Part shown: one piece after another, positions 7,299 to 14,653 of the stretch
How positions within the stretch are numbered: the stretch's first letter is position 1
How the letters are laid out: each line of letters begins with the position of its first letter
From: Clostridium sp. AN503
GTDB lineage: Bacteria > Bacillota > Clostridia > Lachnospirales > Lachnospiraceae
Assembly: GCF_040719375.1 (NCBI RefSeq)
Contig: NZ_JBFDTP010000002.1
Location: 992,001-1,056,000, forward strand
Length of the DNA stretch: 64,000 nucleotides
Direction: 5' to 3'
The notes under the pieces: generated by a model
What the model saw: only the letters and a program-made list of their open reading frames with translations
Told to the model about the DNA's origin: nothing
Databases searched by the model: none
Made by a program: the position numbers and the translations under genes

Positions 7299-9089
7299 AT
7301 GAATGAGATTGCAGAACGGATTGAGAAGCTGCGGGAGCTGATGGCTGAGAGACGGATTGACGCCTATCTGGTGCCAACTTCGGATTACCACGAGTCGGAG
7401 TATGTGGGGGAGCATTTTGCCTGCCGCAAGTATATCACCGGTTTCACCGGTTCTGCCGGAACCGCGGTTATTACCAGGGACTGGGCGGGAGTATGGACGG
7501 ACGGGCGTTATTTTGTACAGGCTGCCGCAGAGCTTGCGGGCACAGGTGTGGAGCTGATGCGGATGGGCCAGGAGGGAGTGCCGACTCTGGAGGAATATCT
7601 GGAGCAGAACCTTCCGGACCATGGCATCCTTGGCTTTGACGGCCGGGTGGTATGCTCCCGGATGGGCGAGGATCTTCAGAAGCGCCTGGAGGACAAGCAG
7701 GTTTCTTTTGCATATACAGAGTCTTTGATCGGTGAGATCTGGGAGGACCGTCCGGCGCTTTCTGCAGAGCCGGTGTGGATCCTGGAAGAGCAGTATGCAG
7801 GCGTTCCTGCCGGTGAAAAGATTGCCGCCCTGCGCGCAGAGATGGAGAAATGCCATGCAGATGTACACATTATCACAACTTTGGATGATATCGTATGGCT
7901 GCTGAACATCCGTGGAAATGACATTCCGTGCAATCCGGTCGTCCTGTCCTATATGGCAGTCACCAAAGAGGAACTTTTCCTGTTCATCAATCAGAAGGTA
8001 GTTTCTGATGAAGTCAGATCTTATCTGGAAGGTCTGGGCGCCACTCTGATGCCTTATCAGGAGGTATATACCTATGCCCAGCAGGTGAAGAATTCCAGGA
8101 TCCTGCTGGAAAAGGGAAAGGTAAACTATGCGATATTACAGTATTTAGACGACAGCAACCGCATCATTGACCGGATCAACCCAACAGTATTTGCCAAGGC
8201 ACAGAAAAATGAGGTGGAGATTGCCAATCTGAAGGCAGCCCATATAAAAGACGGCGTAGTCATCACAAAATTCATCTACTGGATGAAGCAGAATATTGGC
8301 AAACTTCCCATGACGGAATGCAGCGCCGCGGATTATCTGGACAACCTGCGGAAAGAGCACGGCGCACTGGAACCCAGCTTTACTACGATCTCCGCCTATG
8401 GCGCGAACGCAGCCATGTGCCATTATCATGCACTGCCGGATACCTGCGCTGCTTTAAAACCGCAGGGGCTTTACCTGGTGGATTCGGGCGGACAGTATCT
8501 GGAGGGAACCACGGATATTACCAGGACCTTTGCCTTGGGACCGGTGACGGATACTGAGCGGGAGCATTATACGCTGGTGCTGATGAGTATGCTCCGTCTG
8601 GGACATGTAAAATTTTTACAGGGCTGCAGCGGCTTAAGCCTGGATTATGTGGCAAGAGAGCCATTGTGGAAACGCGGCCTGGATTATAATCACGGCACAG
8701 GACACGGCGTAGGCTATCTTTTAAATGTGCATGAGCGTCCAGCCGGGATCCGGTTCCGCATCGTTCCGGAGAGGCAGGACAGCGCTCCGTTCATGCCGGG
8801 GTATGTTTGTTCTGACGAGCCGGGGATCTATATTGAGGGGAGTCATGGAATCCGTACAGAGAACATGATGTTCTGTAAGAATGCAGAAAAGACAGCGTAT
8901 GGACAATTCCTGGAATTTGAGTATCTGACCTGTGCCCCGATCGATTTGGAGCCGGTGGACGTGTCTCTGATGGAGGAACAGGATATTGCCTGGCTGAATG
9001 AGTATCATAAGTGGGTTTATGAGATGATCTCTCCGTATCTGACGGAGGCTGAGGCGGCATGGCTGAAAGAAGCAACTCGGCCGGTCTAA
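7299..9089 (+). CDS. Xaa-Pro aminopeptidase (aminopeptidase P, M24B)
   Basis: A 596-residue cytoplasmic metallopeptidase that removes an N-terminal residue ahead of proline. I start at ATG 7299, which has AAGGAGAG 9 bp upstream; an ATG at 7263 is also possible. The two N-terminal creatinase-like domains contain GFTGSAGTAVIT and WTDGRYF. The pita-bread catalytic domain has metal ligands in LVDSGGQYLEGTTDITRTF (two Asp), NHGTGHGVGYLLNVHE (His), SDEPGIYIEG (Glu) and EFEYLT (Glu). The length fits the long, three-domain aminopeptidase P. It probably helps to use proline-rich peptides. It follows lpdA by 45 bp. Confidence 0.92.
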   Translation: MNEIAERIEKLRELMAERRIDAYLVPTSDYHESEYVGEHFACRKYITGFTGSAGTAVITRDWAGVWTDGRYFVQAAAELAGTGVELMRMGQEGVPTLEEYLEQNLPDHGILGFDGRVVCSRMGEDLQKRLEDKQVSFAYTESLIGEIWEDRPALSAEPVWILEEQYAGVPAGEKIAALRAEMEKCHADVHIITTLDDIVWLLNIRGNDIPCNPVVLSYMAVTKEELFLFINQKVVSDEVRSYLEGLGATLMPYQEVYTYAQQVKNSRILLEKGKVNYAILQYLDDSNRIIDRINPTVFAKAQKNEVEIANLKAAHIKDGVVITKFIYWMKQNIGKLPMTECSAADYLDNLRKEHGALEPSFTTISAYGANAAMCHYHALPDTCAALKPQGLYLVDSGGQYLEGTTDITRTFALGPVTDTEREHYTLVLMSMLRLGHVKFLQGCSGLSLDYVAREPLWKRGLDYNHGTGHGVGYLLNVHERPAGIRFRIVPERQDSAPFMPGYVCSDEPGIYIEGSHGIRTENMMFCKNAEKTAYGQFLEFEYLTCAPIDLEPVDVSLMEEQDIAWLNEYHKWVYEMISPYLTEAEAAWLKEATRPV

Positions 9090-9165
9090 AAACCATGGAT
9101 AAGAGAAAATCTGTTTTGGGCAGTGGATTTGATCATTATAGTGCAGAGCTTTCCCGGAGGAGTTT

Positions 9166-9750
9166 TCACTCCTCCCAGGGAAGCTCTACAATTGTATATG
9201 GATGATTTACAAATGGAAGAAATTTATCCAGGATGTCCCTGGTGCGGATCTTTAAGCTGGAGGTATTGATGCAGGGATGACATCCCACATATTCATGGTG
9301 GTCGATCACATCCTTGTCGATGAGCAGCTTAACCCTCAGGTCTTTATCATTCATCAGTCCCAGAACGCTGACTGAGCCAGGTGTGATATTTAAGAATTCC
9401 TCCATATATTCCGGGCCTGCGAAGGACAGCCGCGCGCTGCCGATCTGCCGGGAGAGCCGTGCAGTTTTGAACTTCTTATGGCCGGGCATCATAAGCAGAT
9501 AGAAATCCGTTTTCTGTGCATTGCACAGAAACAGGTTTTTGCAGATCTCAATATCCAGAAGCTGATCGACATCGTGGCATGCCTCTATAGTAGCTGTTGC
9601 ATCGTGGTCCAGACGCCAGTATGGGATTGCGAGCCTGTCTAACAGGTCGTAGGTAGAAAGCTCCTTTGGCAGGCGGCCGGTGGCGTCAGCAGGACGGCCA
9701 GTGTAGAGGTTTGGGTCTAAATGAAAGGAATCTGCTGCGGTAGTGTTCAT
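9166..9750 (-). CDS. Free-standing prolyl-tRNA editing deacylase (YbaK/ProXp-type)
   Basis: A 194-residue protein of the YbaK/ProRS-INS superfamily. These enzymes hydrolyse mischarged aminoacyl-tRNA, typically Ala-tRNA(Pro), in the cytoplasm. The sequence shows the PrdX/ProXp pattern: ELSTYDLLDRLAIPYWRLDH near the N-terminus, the KKF segment, GSVSVLGLMND and the C-terminal motif GCHPCINTSSLKI. An AGGAGG site precedes the start on the minus strand, and a TATAAT -10 box lies at 9783-9788. It converges with the aminopeptidase gene; a GGAGGAGT/ACTCCTCC hairpin spans its stop at 9156-9175. Confidence 0.88.
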   Translation of the reverse strand: MNTTAADSFHLDPNLYTGRPADATGRLPKELSTYDLLDRLAIPYWRLDHDATATIEACHDVDQLLDIEICKNLFLCNAQKTDFYLLMMPGHKKFKTARLSRQIGSARLSFAGPEYMEEFLNITPGSVSVLGLMNDKDLRVKLLIDKDVIDHHEYVGCHPCINTSSLKIRTRDILDKFLPFVNHPYTIVELPWEE

Positions 9751-9782
9751 ATGGTTGTCCTCCTGAGGTGAGTTTGGGATTT

Positions 9783-9788
9783 ATTATA
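9783..9788 (-). promoter_or_regulatory. -10 box for the tRNA-editing gene
   Basis: TATAAT on the minus strand with TTGCAT 16 bp upstream, about 35 bp before the start codon. Confidence 0.6.
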
Positions 9789-9959
9789 CTCGGATTGAGG
9801 GAAAATGCAAGAGGGGCTTGTGGAGGAGATATTTTAGTGGGAATATTTTAGTTGCGAAGAGGGCCTGTTTTAAATGATCTATAAATATAGAAATGTATGA
9901 ATCGATAATTAGACTGAAATTAGGATAGAAAAAAATGTTGTGATCAATAGAGGAGATAT

Positions 9960-11453
9960 ATGGTGGCAGGGAATAGCAGGAAACAGAAAACAAATGTGGC
10001 TGGTGAAAAGCAGCGAAATATGGAAGCGAAGAGGGCGGATAGGGAGAAAGGGAGAGTTTCTGGAAAGTTTGCAAAGCCAATGAAGCCTGGGGAGAGGAAG
10101 CTGCCAGGGCGGAAAACAGACGGTCGGGAAGTGGAAGGCCGGAGTACAGAGTGCCGGAAAACAGAAGGTTGGAGTACAGAAAGCCGGAGAGCAGAAAGCC
10201 GGAAAACAGATTGTAAGAAAGAAGATCGGAAAACGGTTGACAGTAAGACAACCGCCTGGAAGAGTGCTGCCCGCAAGAGCATGTACAAGAGGGAAGAGGG
10301 GGCTGCAAAGAAAAAGAGTCTGTGCCCTGTTTCCCGCAGGTGCGGTGGATGCCAGCACCTGGACAAGCCATATGAGGAGCAGTTGAAGAAAAAACAGGCG
10401 GATATGCAGAGGCTGCTTGGTCAGTTCTGCAAGGTGTATCCGATCAAAGGAATGGACAATCCATTTCATTATCGCAATAAGGTCCATGCAGTATTTGGCT
10501 TTCGGAAAGGAGAAGCGGTGTCCGGCGTATACGAGGCTGGAACCCATAATCTGGTTCCAGTGGAAAGCTGCATGATCGAGGATGAAATAGCGGATGAGAT
10601 TATTGGAACTATCCGTGGCATGCTGAAATCGTTTAAGATACGTACCTATGATGAGGACACCGGTTATGGGCTTCTTCGTCATGTCCTGGTCCGCCGGGGA
10701 TTTGCCACAAATGAAATCATGGTGGTTCTGGTGACGGCCTCCCCGATATTCCCTTCGAGGAATAATTTTGTTAAGGCTCTCCGCGAGAAGCATCCGGAGA
10801 TCACCACGATTGTTCAGAATATCAATGGTCGGGGAACCAGTATGGTTTTGGGGGACAAGGAACATGTCCTGTATGGCAGGGGATACATTGAGGATGTGCT
10901 CTGCGGCTGTCGGTTCAGGATCTCTCCAAAGTCCTTCTACCAGGTAAACCCGGTGCAGACGGAGTACCTGTACAGCAAGGCGATCGAGCTTGTAGGACTG
11001 ACTGGAAAAGAAACGGTCCTGGATGCTTACTGCGGTATTGGTACGATCGGCATCATTGCCGCCAGTCATGCAAAGCAGGTGATCGGCGTGGAACTGAATG
11101 CAGATGCGGTGCGTGATGCAGTGCAGAATGCCAGGTGTAATCAGGTAGATAATATCCGGTTTTATTGCAATGATGCTACTAAGTTTATGTGCCAGATGGC
11201 AGAGGCTGGTGATACGGTAGATGTGGTATTTATGGATCCTCCCCGCATGGGAAGTACGGAGGAGTTTATTCGGGCCGTTGCGGCGGTGAAGGCGAAAAAG
11301 GTTGTCTATGTGTCCTGCGGGCCGGATACGCTGGCGAGGGATCTGGAGGTGTTTGGGAGAGCGGGGTATCAGGCAATGGGGGCTTATCCGGTGGATTTGT
11401 TTCCGATGACTGGGCATTGCGAGTCCATCGTCCTGTTGCAGCGGAAAGGGTGA
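9960..11453 (+). CDS. rlmD: 23S rRNA (uracil-C5)-methyltransferase, RlmD/TrmA family, with repetitive basic N-terminus
   Basis: A 497-residue SAM-dependent RNA methyltransferase. The core (about 120-497) has the Fe-S type cysteines CPVSRRCGGC and a later Cys in VESCM, then FYQVNP, the SAM motif DAYCGIGTIG, DPPR, and the catalytic YVSCGPDTLARDL. It would make m5U in 23S rRNA. Residues 1 to about 115 are unusual: a Lys/Arg/Glu-rich tail containing about seven 5-residue repeats (RKTEG, WSTES, RRAES, RKTDC). AGGAGAT just before ATG 9960 (or GTG 9963) supports translation of the tail; the in-frame ATG 10281 has no site. Relatives usually lack such a tail. Confidence 0.87.
   Translation: MVAGNSRKQKTNVAGEKQRNMEAKRADREKGRVSGKFAKPMKPGERKLPGRKTDGREVEGRSTECRKTEGWSTESRRAESRKTDCKKEDRKTVDSKTTAWKSAARKSMYKREEGAAKKKSLCPVSRRCGGCQHLDKPYEEQLKKKQADMQRLLGQFCKVYPIKGMDNPFHYRNKVHAVFGFRKGEAVSGVYEAGTHNLVPVESCMIEDEIADEIIGTIRGMLKSFKIRTYDEDTGYGLLRHVLVRRGFATNEIMVVLVTASPIFPSRNNFVKALREKHPEITTIVQNINGRGTSMVLGDKEHVLYGRGYIEDVLCGCRFRISPKSFYQVNPVQTEYLYSKAIELVGLTGKETVLDAYCGIGTIGIIAASHAKQVIGVELNADAVRDAVQNARCNQVDNIRFYCNDATKFMCQMAEAGDTVDVVFMDPPRMGSTEEFIRAVAAVKAKKVVYVSCGPDTLARDLEVFGRAGYQAMGAYPVDLFPMTGHCESIVLLQRKG
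10110..10214 (+). repeat. Seven-copy 15-bp in-frame tandem repeat
   Basis: Units such as CGGAAAACAGAAGGT, TGGAGTACAGAAAGC and CGGAGAGCAGAAAGC repeat every 15 bp without gaps from 10110 to 10214. Each encodes five charged residues of the methyltransferase tail. Divergence between units shows it is not a recent duplication. Confidence 0.85.
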
Positions 11454-11482
11454 TGTTAAGAAGGGGAATAAGAGAAATAAAG

Positions 11483-11683
11483 ATGGAAAAAATATTGAAA
11501 AATTGAATTCGGTGTAAGATTTGTGGGGATGTGATTGAGTCGAAATCGGTGCATGATTTTAAGACCTGTTCCTGCGGCGTCTGCAGTGCAGATGGTGGCT
11601 TGGAATATCTGCGGAGGGTAGTAGCGAGTAAGGAGAGTTATGCAGAACTGTCAGTAACAGAAGAGAACGCTGATATAAAATAG
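11483..11683 (+). pseudogene. Small zinc-ribbon-like protein with in-frame TGA at codon 8
   Basis: Read through, this frame encodes 65 residues: MEKILKN, stop, then IRCKICGDVIESKSVHDF, KTCSCGVCSADGGLEYLRR and a short tail. The CxxC pairs and the ESKSVHDFKTCSCG segment look like a small, widespread clostridial protein with a zinc-ribbon shape and no known function (the DUF7695 type, as I recall it). The TGA at 11504-11506 would stop translation after seven residues. There is no standard start codon between it and the conserved part except a late GTG. It may be a recent nonsense pseudogene. Initiation at ATT 11507 and recoding are less likely. Confidence 0.55.
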
Positions 11684-11697
11684 CATAGAAGAAGTTA

Positions 11698-11732
11698 AGA
11701 CGTAAGGGCGAATATGCTTTTGCGTCTTTTTT
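11698..11732 (+). terminator. Rho-independent terminator
   Basis: AGACGTAA at 11698-11705 pairs with TTGCGTCT at 11720-11727 (one G-U), followed by a T-run to 11732. Confidence 0.75.
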
Positions 11733-11735
11733 CTT

Positions 11736-12104
11736 ATGAGAAGGTGGAAATACTTTGTGAAGAAAATCAGATTAATACCTGTTCTGCCCAAAGAATCAAA
11801 GCTGTTGCAAGTAGCGGCTTATTGCCGCGTCAGTACAAGGAGTAAGGAACAGAAAGCCAGCCTGTTTCGACAAATATGGGCTTATATGAATCGGATACTG
11901 AATCATCCAAATTGGGAATTTGCTGGAATCTTTTATGATTTTGGAAAAAGCGGATTACGGAAAAGAGGGCGTACAGGACTGGAAAAGACTTCCTGCTGTT
12001 TGCCGCAGAAAGGGTATGAGGTTGCACCCTCCAATAATGTGGTATTGCTGTTAATCCTGATCCTGCTTTGTTACAAACATGAAAGAATGGGTAATATAGT
12101 CTAA
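11736..12104 (+). pseudogene. Serine recombinase, N-terminal remnant
   Basis: The first part, VAAYCRVSTRSKEQKASL, then a QIWAYMNRIL...PNWEFAGIFYDFGKSGLRKRGR pattern, matches the resolvase catalytic domain of large serine recombinases, including the active-site Ser of CRVST. Homology is lost after about residue 85 and the frame ends in an unrelated hydrophobic tail at 122 residues, whereas functional large serine recombinases have about 450-550. The better start may be GTG 11757, behind GAAGGTGG. It is best read as the relic of an integrating element, and it lies exactly at the left edge of the signalling island. Confidence 0.7.
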
Positions 12105-12108
12105 CAAA

Positions 12109-12137
12109 TTGACATTTTTTGTTTTTTGTGATATTAT
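12109..12137 (+). promoter_or_regulatory. Promoter of the signalling island
   Basis: TTGACA at 12109-12114, a 17-bp T-rich spacer and TATTAT at 12132-12137. The start of transcription would be near 12144, 60 bp ahead of the Hpt gene. No terminator is visible until after 22970. Confidence 0.8.
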
Positions 12138-12207
12138 TTGGTATAGGTACACAGATCGTGGGTTGAAAAAGTATTATTGATAAATATTTTGAGCTGGAGA
12201 TATTACT

Positions 12208-12576
12208 ATGGGTGTCAAAGAATGTTACAAAAAAATGGCCGGGGATTACGATGAAGCTGTTCGTAGAATGGGTAGTGATGAACGTATCATAAAATATTTA
12301 AAGATTTTACAAAGGGACACCAATTTCAAGTCTCTTTGTGAGGCGATTGAGAAAAATGATCTGAAAACTGCTTTTTGTGCAGCACATACGTTAAAAGGGA
12401 TTGCCTTGAATTTGAGTCTGACATCCCTTGCAGACAGTATCATAGAGCTGACTGAGATGCTCCGCAGTGGAATGCCCAACGAAAATATGGTCTTATTGCT
12501 TCATAACGCAAAAAAGACGTATGAATTGACGCTGGAGTGTATTGATGCTCTGATAAATATAGAGTGGAAAGGGTAA
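12208..12576 (+). CDS. Stand-alone Hpt phosphotransfer protein
   Basis: A 122-residue cytoplasmic protein made of one histidine phosphotransfer domain. The signature AAHTLKGIALNL places the phospho-accepting His at residue 60. The rest is helical and there is no kinase or receiver domain. Such proteins shuttle phosphate from the receiver of a hybrid kinase to the receiver of a response regulator. It is the first gene after the island promoter and the only Hpt domain I can find in the whole window, although six hybrid kinases follow. The REC-HD-GYP-GGDEF gene starts 4 bp after its stop, so that regulator is its most likely target. Confidence 0.88.
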   Translation: MGVKECYKKMAGDYDEAVRRMGSDERIIKYLKILQRDTNFKSLCEAIEKNDLKTAFCAAHTLKGIALNLSLTSLADSIIELTEMLRSGMPNENMVLLLHNAKKTYELTLECIDALINIEWKG

Positions 12577-12580
12577 TGAT

Positions 12581-14653
12581 ATGAAACTCCAAAATAAAGT
12601 TTTGATTGTGGACGATTCGGAGTTGAACCGCTCTTTGCTTGCAGATATGCTTCAGGATGAGTATGAGATATTAGAAGCTGAGAATGGGCTGCGGGCAGTA
12701 AAGCTTTTGGAATTTTATCAATTTGAGATTTCTTTGATACTGTTAGATATTATGATGCCAGAGATGGATGGGTTCGGGGTTCTGGCAATGATGAATAAAA
12801 ATAAGTGGATTGAGCGTATCCCGGTCATTATCATTTCAGCAGAAACAACGGCAGCCTATATAGATGCAGCCTATGATTTAGGTGCAACAGAGTATGTTAA
12901 TCGGCCTTTTGATCCTAAAACAATCAGGAGGCGTGTAGCTAATACCATCATGCTCTATTCCAAACAAAAATTTCTTGAAAATGCCGTTACCGAACAGGTT
13001 TTGGAAAAAGAAAAAAGCAATCTTATTATGGTTGAGGTTTTAAGCCATATTGTTGAGTTTCGTAATGGCGAGAGCGGAATGCATGTCCTTAACATTCGTA
13101 CTGTCACAGAAATGCTTCTAAGGCAGCTCTGTGCTTTAAATGATCAATACGGCTATCTTCAATCCCAAATTTTATTGATCGCAAATGCATCTACGCTGCA
13201 TGATATAGGAAAAATTTCTATTGATGAGCGAATTCTAAATAAGCCCGGCAGACTCACAGGCGAAGAATATGAGAAGATGAAAGCACATAGCAGCATTGGC
13301 GCGAATATGTTGGAAAAAACACGATATTATCCAAATGAAGCGCTTGTACGGATTGCAAGGGATATTTGCCGGTGGCACCATGAGCGGTATGATGGCGGAG
13401 GCTATCCTGATGGTCTTGCGGGTGATGAAATTCCTATCGAGGCGCAGGTAGTTTCCCTTGCGGATGTGTATGATGCTCTGACCCACAAGCGTGTTTATAA
13501 AGAAGCCTATTCGCACCAGAAGGCTTTTGAAATGATTTTCAGCGGTCAATGTGGTGTGTTTAATCCGTTATTGCTTCAATGTATGAAGGATATAGGCCCT
13601 ATGTTGGAAAGCGAGTTAAAACTCCATTCGCTTGGTTATGTTACAAAAGAAGAAATAAAAGACATAACCCGGACTATCTTACAAAGCGGAGAGGCTTCCA
13701 ACCGCACATTGGCCCTCTTAGAGCAGGAACGGATCAAATATCAATTTATTGCTGAAATGTCAAAAGAAATTCTTTTTGAATATACATATGAAACAGATGT
13801 CCTAACATTTTCGGAAGAGGGAGCTCTTCAACTGGGTTTGCCGGAAATTATTGTTAATCTGAAAGAAGATCAGTTGTTTAGGCAGGTTATGAAAGATGCC
13901 GACTATCAAGATCTGCACAATAAGCTTCTCTGTGCATCACCAAACAATCCTATAATCATGGAAAACTACTGCCTGTGTGTCAAAGGGCAGCAGCGATGGT
14001 ATAAAATCACAGCCCGTCCTCTTTGGCTGGGGAATGATACGGATATAGTTACAGGAGCCATCGGAAAATGTACAGACATCCATGAGGAAATCAAAGAACT
14101 TGAGTTGTTGAAGAAAACAGCTCATATTGATGATTTAACTGGTTTGTACCGCAGAAATTTTGCTCGTAGAAAGATAAAAGAACTGCTCGCTAAAGAACAT
14201 TCTGTGGGCAAAAATTATGCGTTGCTGCTGTTTGACCTGGATTGCTTTAAAAATGCCAATGATATGTATGGGCATATGTTCGGAGACCAGGTACTGCATG
14301 CAACAGCACAAAAAGTACAAAAATCGGTGCGAAACTCAGATATTATTGCCAGGATCGGAGGGGATGAATTCTTGATTTTTGTGGAATATAAGAATGACAT
14401 CGCTTCACTGGTTGAACGTATTTTTCAATCGATTGGCGGAATGTATCAAGATTTTCATATTTGTGTGAGTATGGGCATTTCGCTTGCCCCTATGCACGCA
14501 ACAGAATATGAGGATTTATTGAATTGTGCAGATCAGGCGCTTTATGCCGCAAAGCGTAAGGGACGGAACTGTTATTGTTTTTATGATGAGTCTATGGATA
14601 GTTTTTCGTCGGCGCTATCAGAAAAAATACCTTATGAGGAAAAGATGAGATGA
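12581..14653 (+). CDS. Response regulator with REC, HD-GYP and GGDEF domains
   Basis: A 690-residue cytoplasmic response regulator combining both c-di-GMP activities. The receiver (1-125) has the acidic pair DD at 11-12 and phospho-acceptor Asp56 in LLDIMMPEMDG; the usual KP near 108 is Arg-Pro (NRPFDP). The HD-GYP phosphodiesterase (about 140-370) has HDIGK at 207-211 and HHERYDGGGYP at 266-276, all key residues present. A PAS-like stretch (about 385-510) precedes the GGDEF cyclase (about 515-675), with intact GGDEF at 593-597 and an RNSD inhibitory site at 584-587. It could both make and degrade c-di-GMP, with phosphorylation choosing. It overlaps the next gene by 4 bp. Confidence 0.9.
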   Translation: MKLQNKVLIVDDSELNRSLLADMLQDEYEILEAENGLRAVKLLEFYQFEISLILLDIMMPEMDGFGVLAMMNKNKWIERIPVIIISAETTAAYIDAAYDLGATEYVNRPFDPKTIRRRVANTIMLYSKQKFLENAVTEQVLEKEKSNLIMVEVLSHIVEFRNGESGMHVLNIRTVTEMLLRQLCALNDQYGYLQSQILLIANASTLHDIGKISIDERILNKPGRLTGEEYEKMKAHSSIGANMLEKTRYYPNEALVRIARDICRWHHERYDGGGYPDGLAGDEIPIEAQVVSLADVYDALTHKRVYKEAYSHQKAFEMIFSGQCGVFNPLLLQCMKDIGPMLESELKLHSLGYVTKEEIKDITRTILQSGEASNRTLALLEQERIKYQFIAEMSKEILFEYTYETDVLTFSEEGALQLGLPEIIVNLKEDQLFRQVMKDADYQDLHNKLLCASPNNPIIMENYCLCVKGQQRWYKITARPLWLGNDTDIVTGAIGKCTDIHEEIKELELLKKTAHIDDLTGLYRRNFARRKIKELLAKEHSVGKNYALLLFDLDCFKNANDMYGHMFGDQVLHATAQKVQKSVRNSDIIARIGGDEFLIFVEYKNDIASLVERIFQSIGGMYQDFHICVSMGISLAPMHATEYEDLLNCADQALYAAKRKGRNCYCFYDESMDSFSSALSEKIPYEEKMR

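Noticed and set aside
9156..9175. Hairpin between the aminopeptidase and tRNA-editing genes as a terminator
   Set aside because: It is an 8-bp stem but has no T-run on either strand and overlaps the minus-strand stop codon; not strong enough to call.
10110..10214. Possible CRISPR array
   Set aside because: Units are 15 bp, contiguous, without spacers and in frame within a gene; it is a coding minisatellite.
9909..11417. Minus-strand open frame of 502 codons
   Set aside because: It is antisense to the methyltransferase gene, whose motifs are clear, and has low-complexity Phe/Pro/Ser content typical of an antisense frame over a charged repeat.
11504..11506. Selenocysteine at the in-frame TGA
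   Set aside because: No SECIS-like hairpin is evident just downstream, and the position is not one of the conserved cysteines. A nonsense mutation is simpler.
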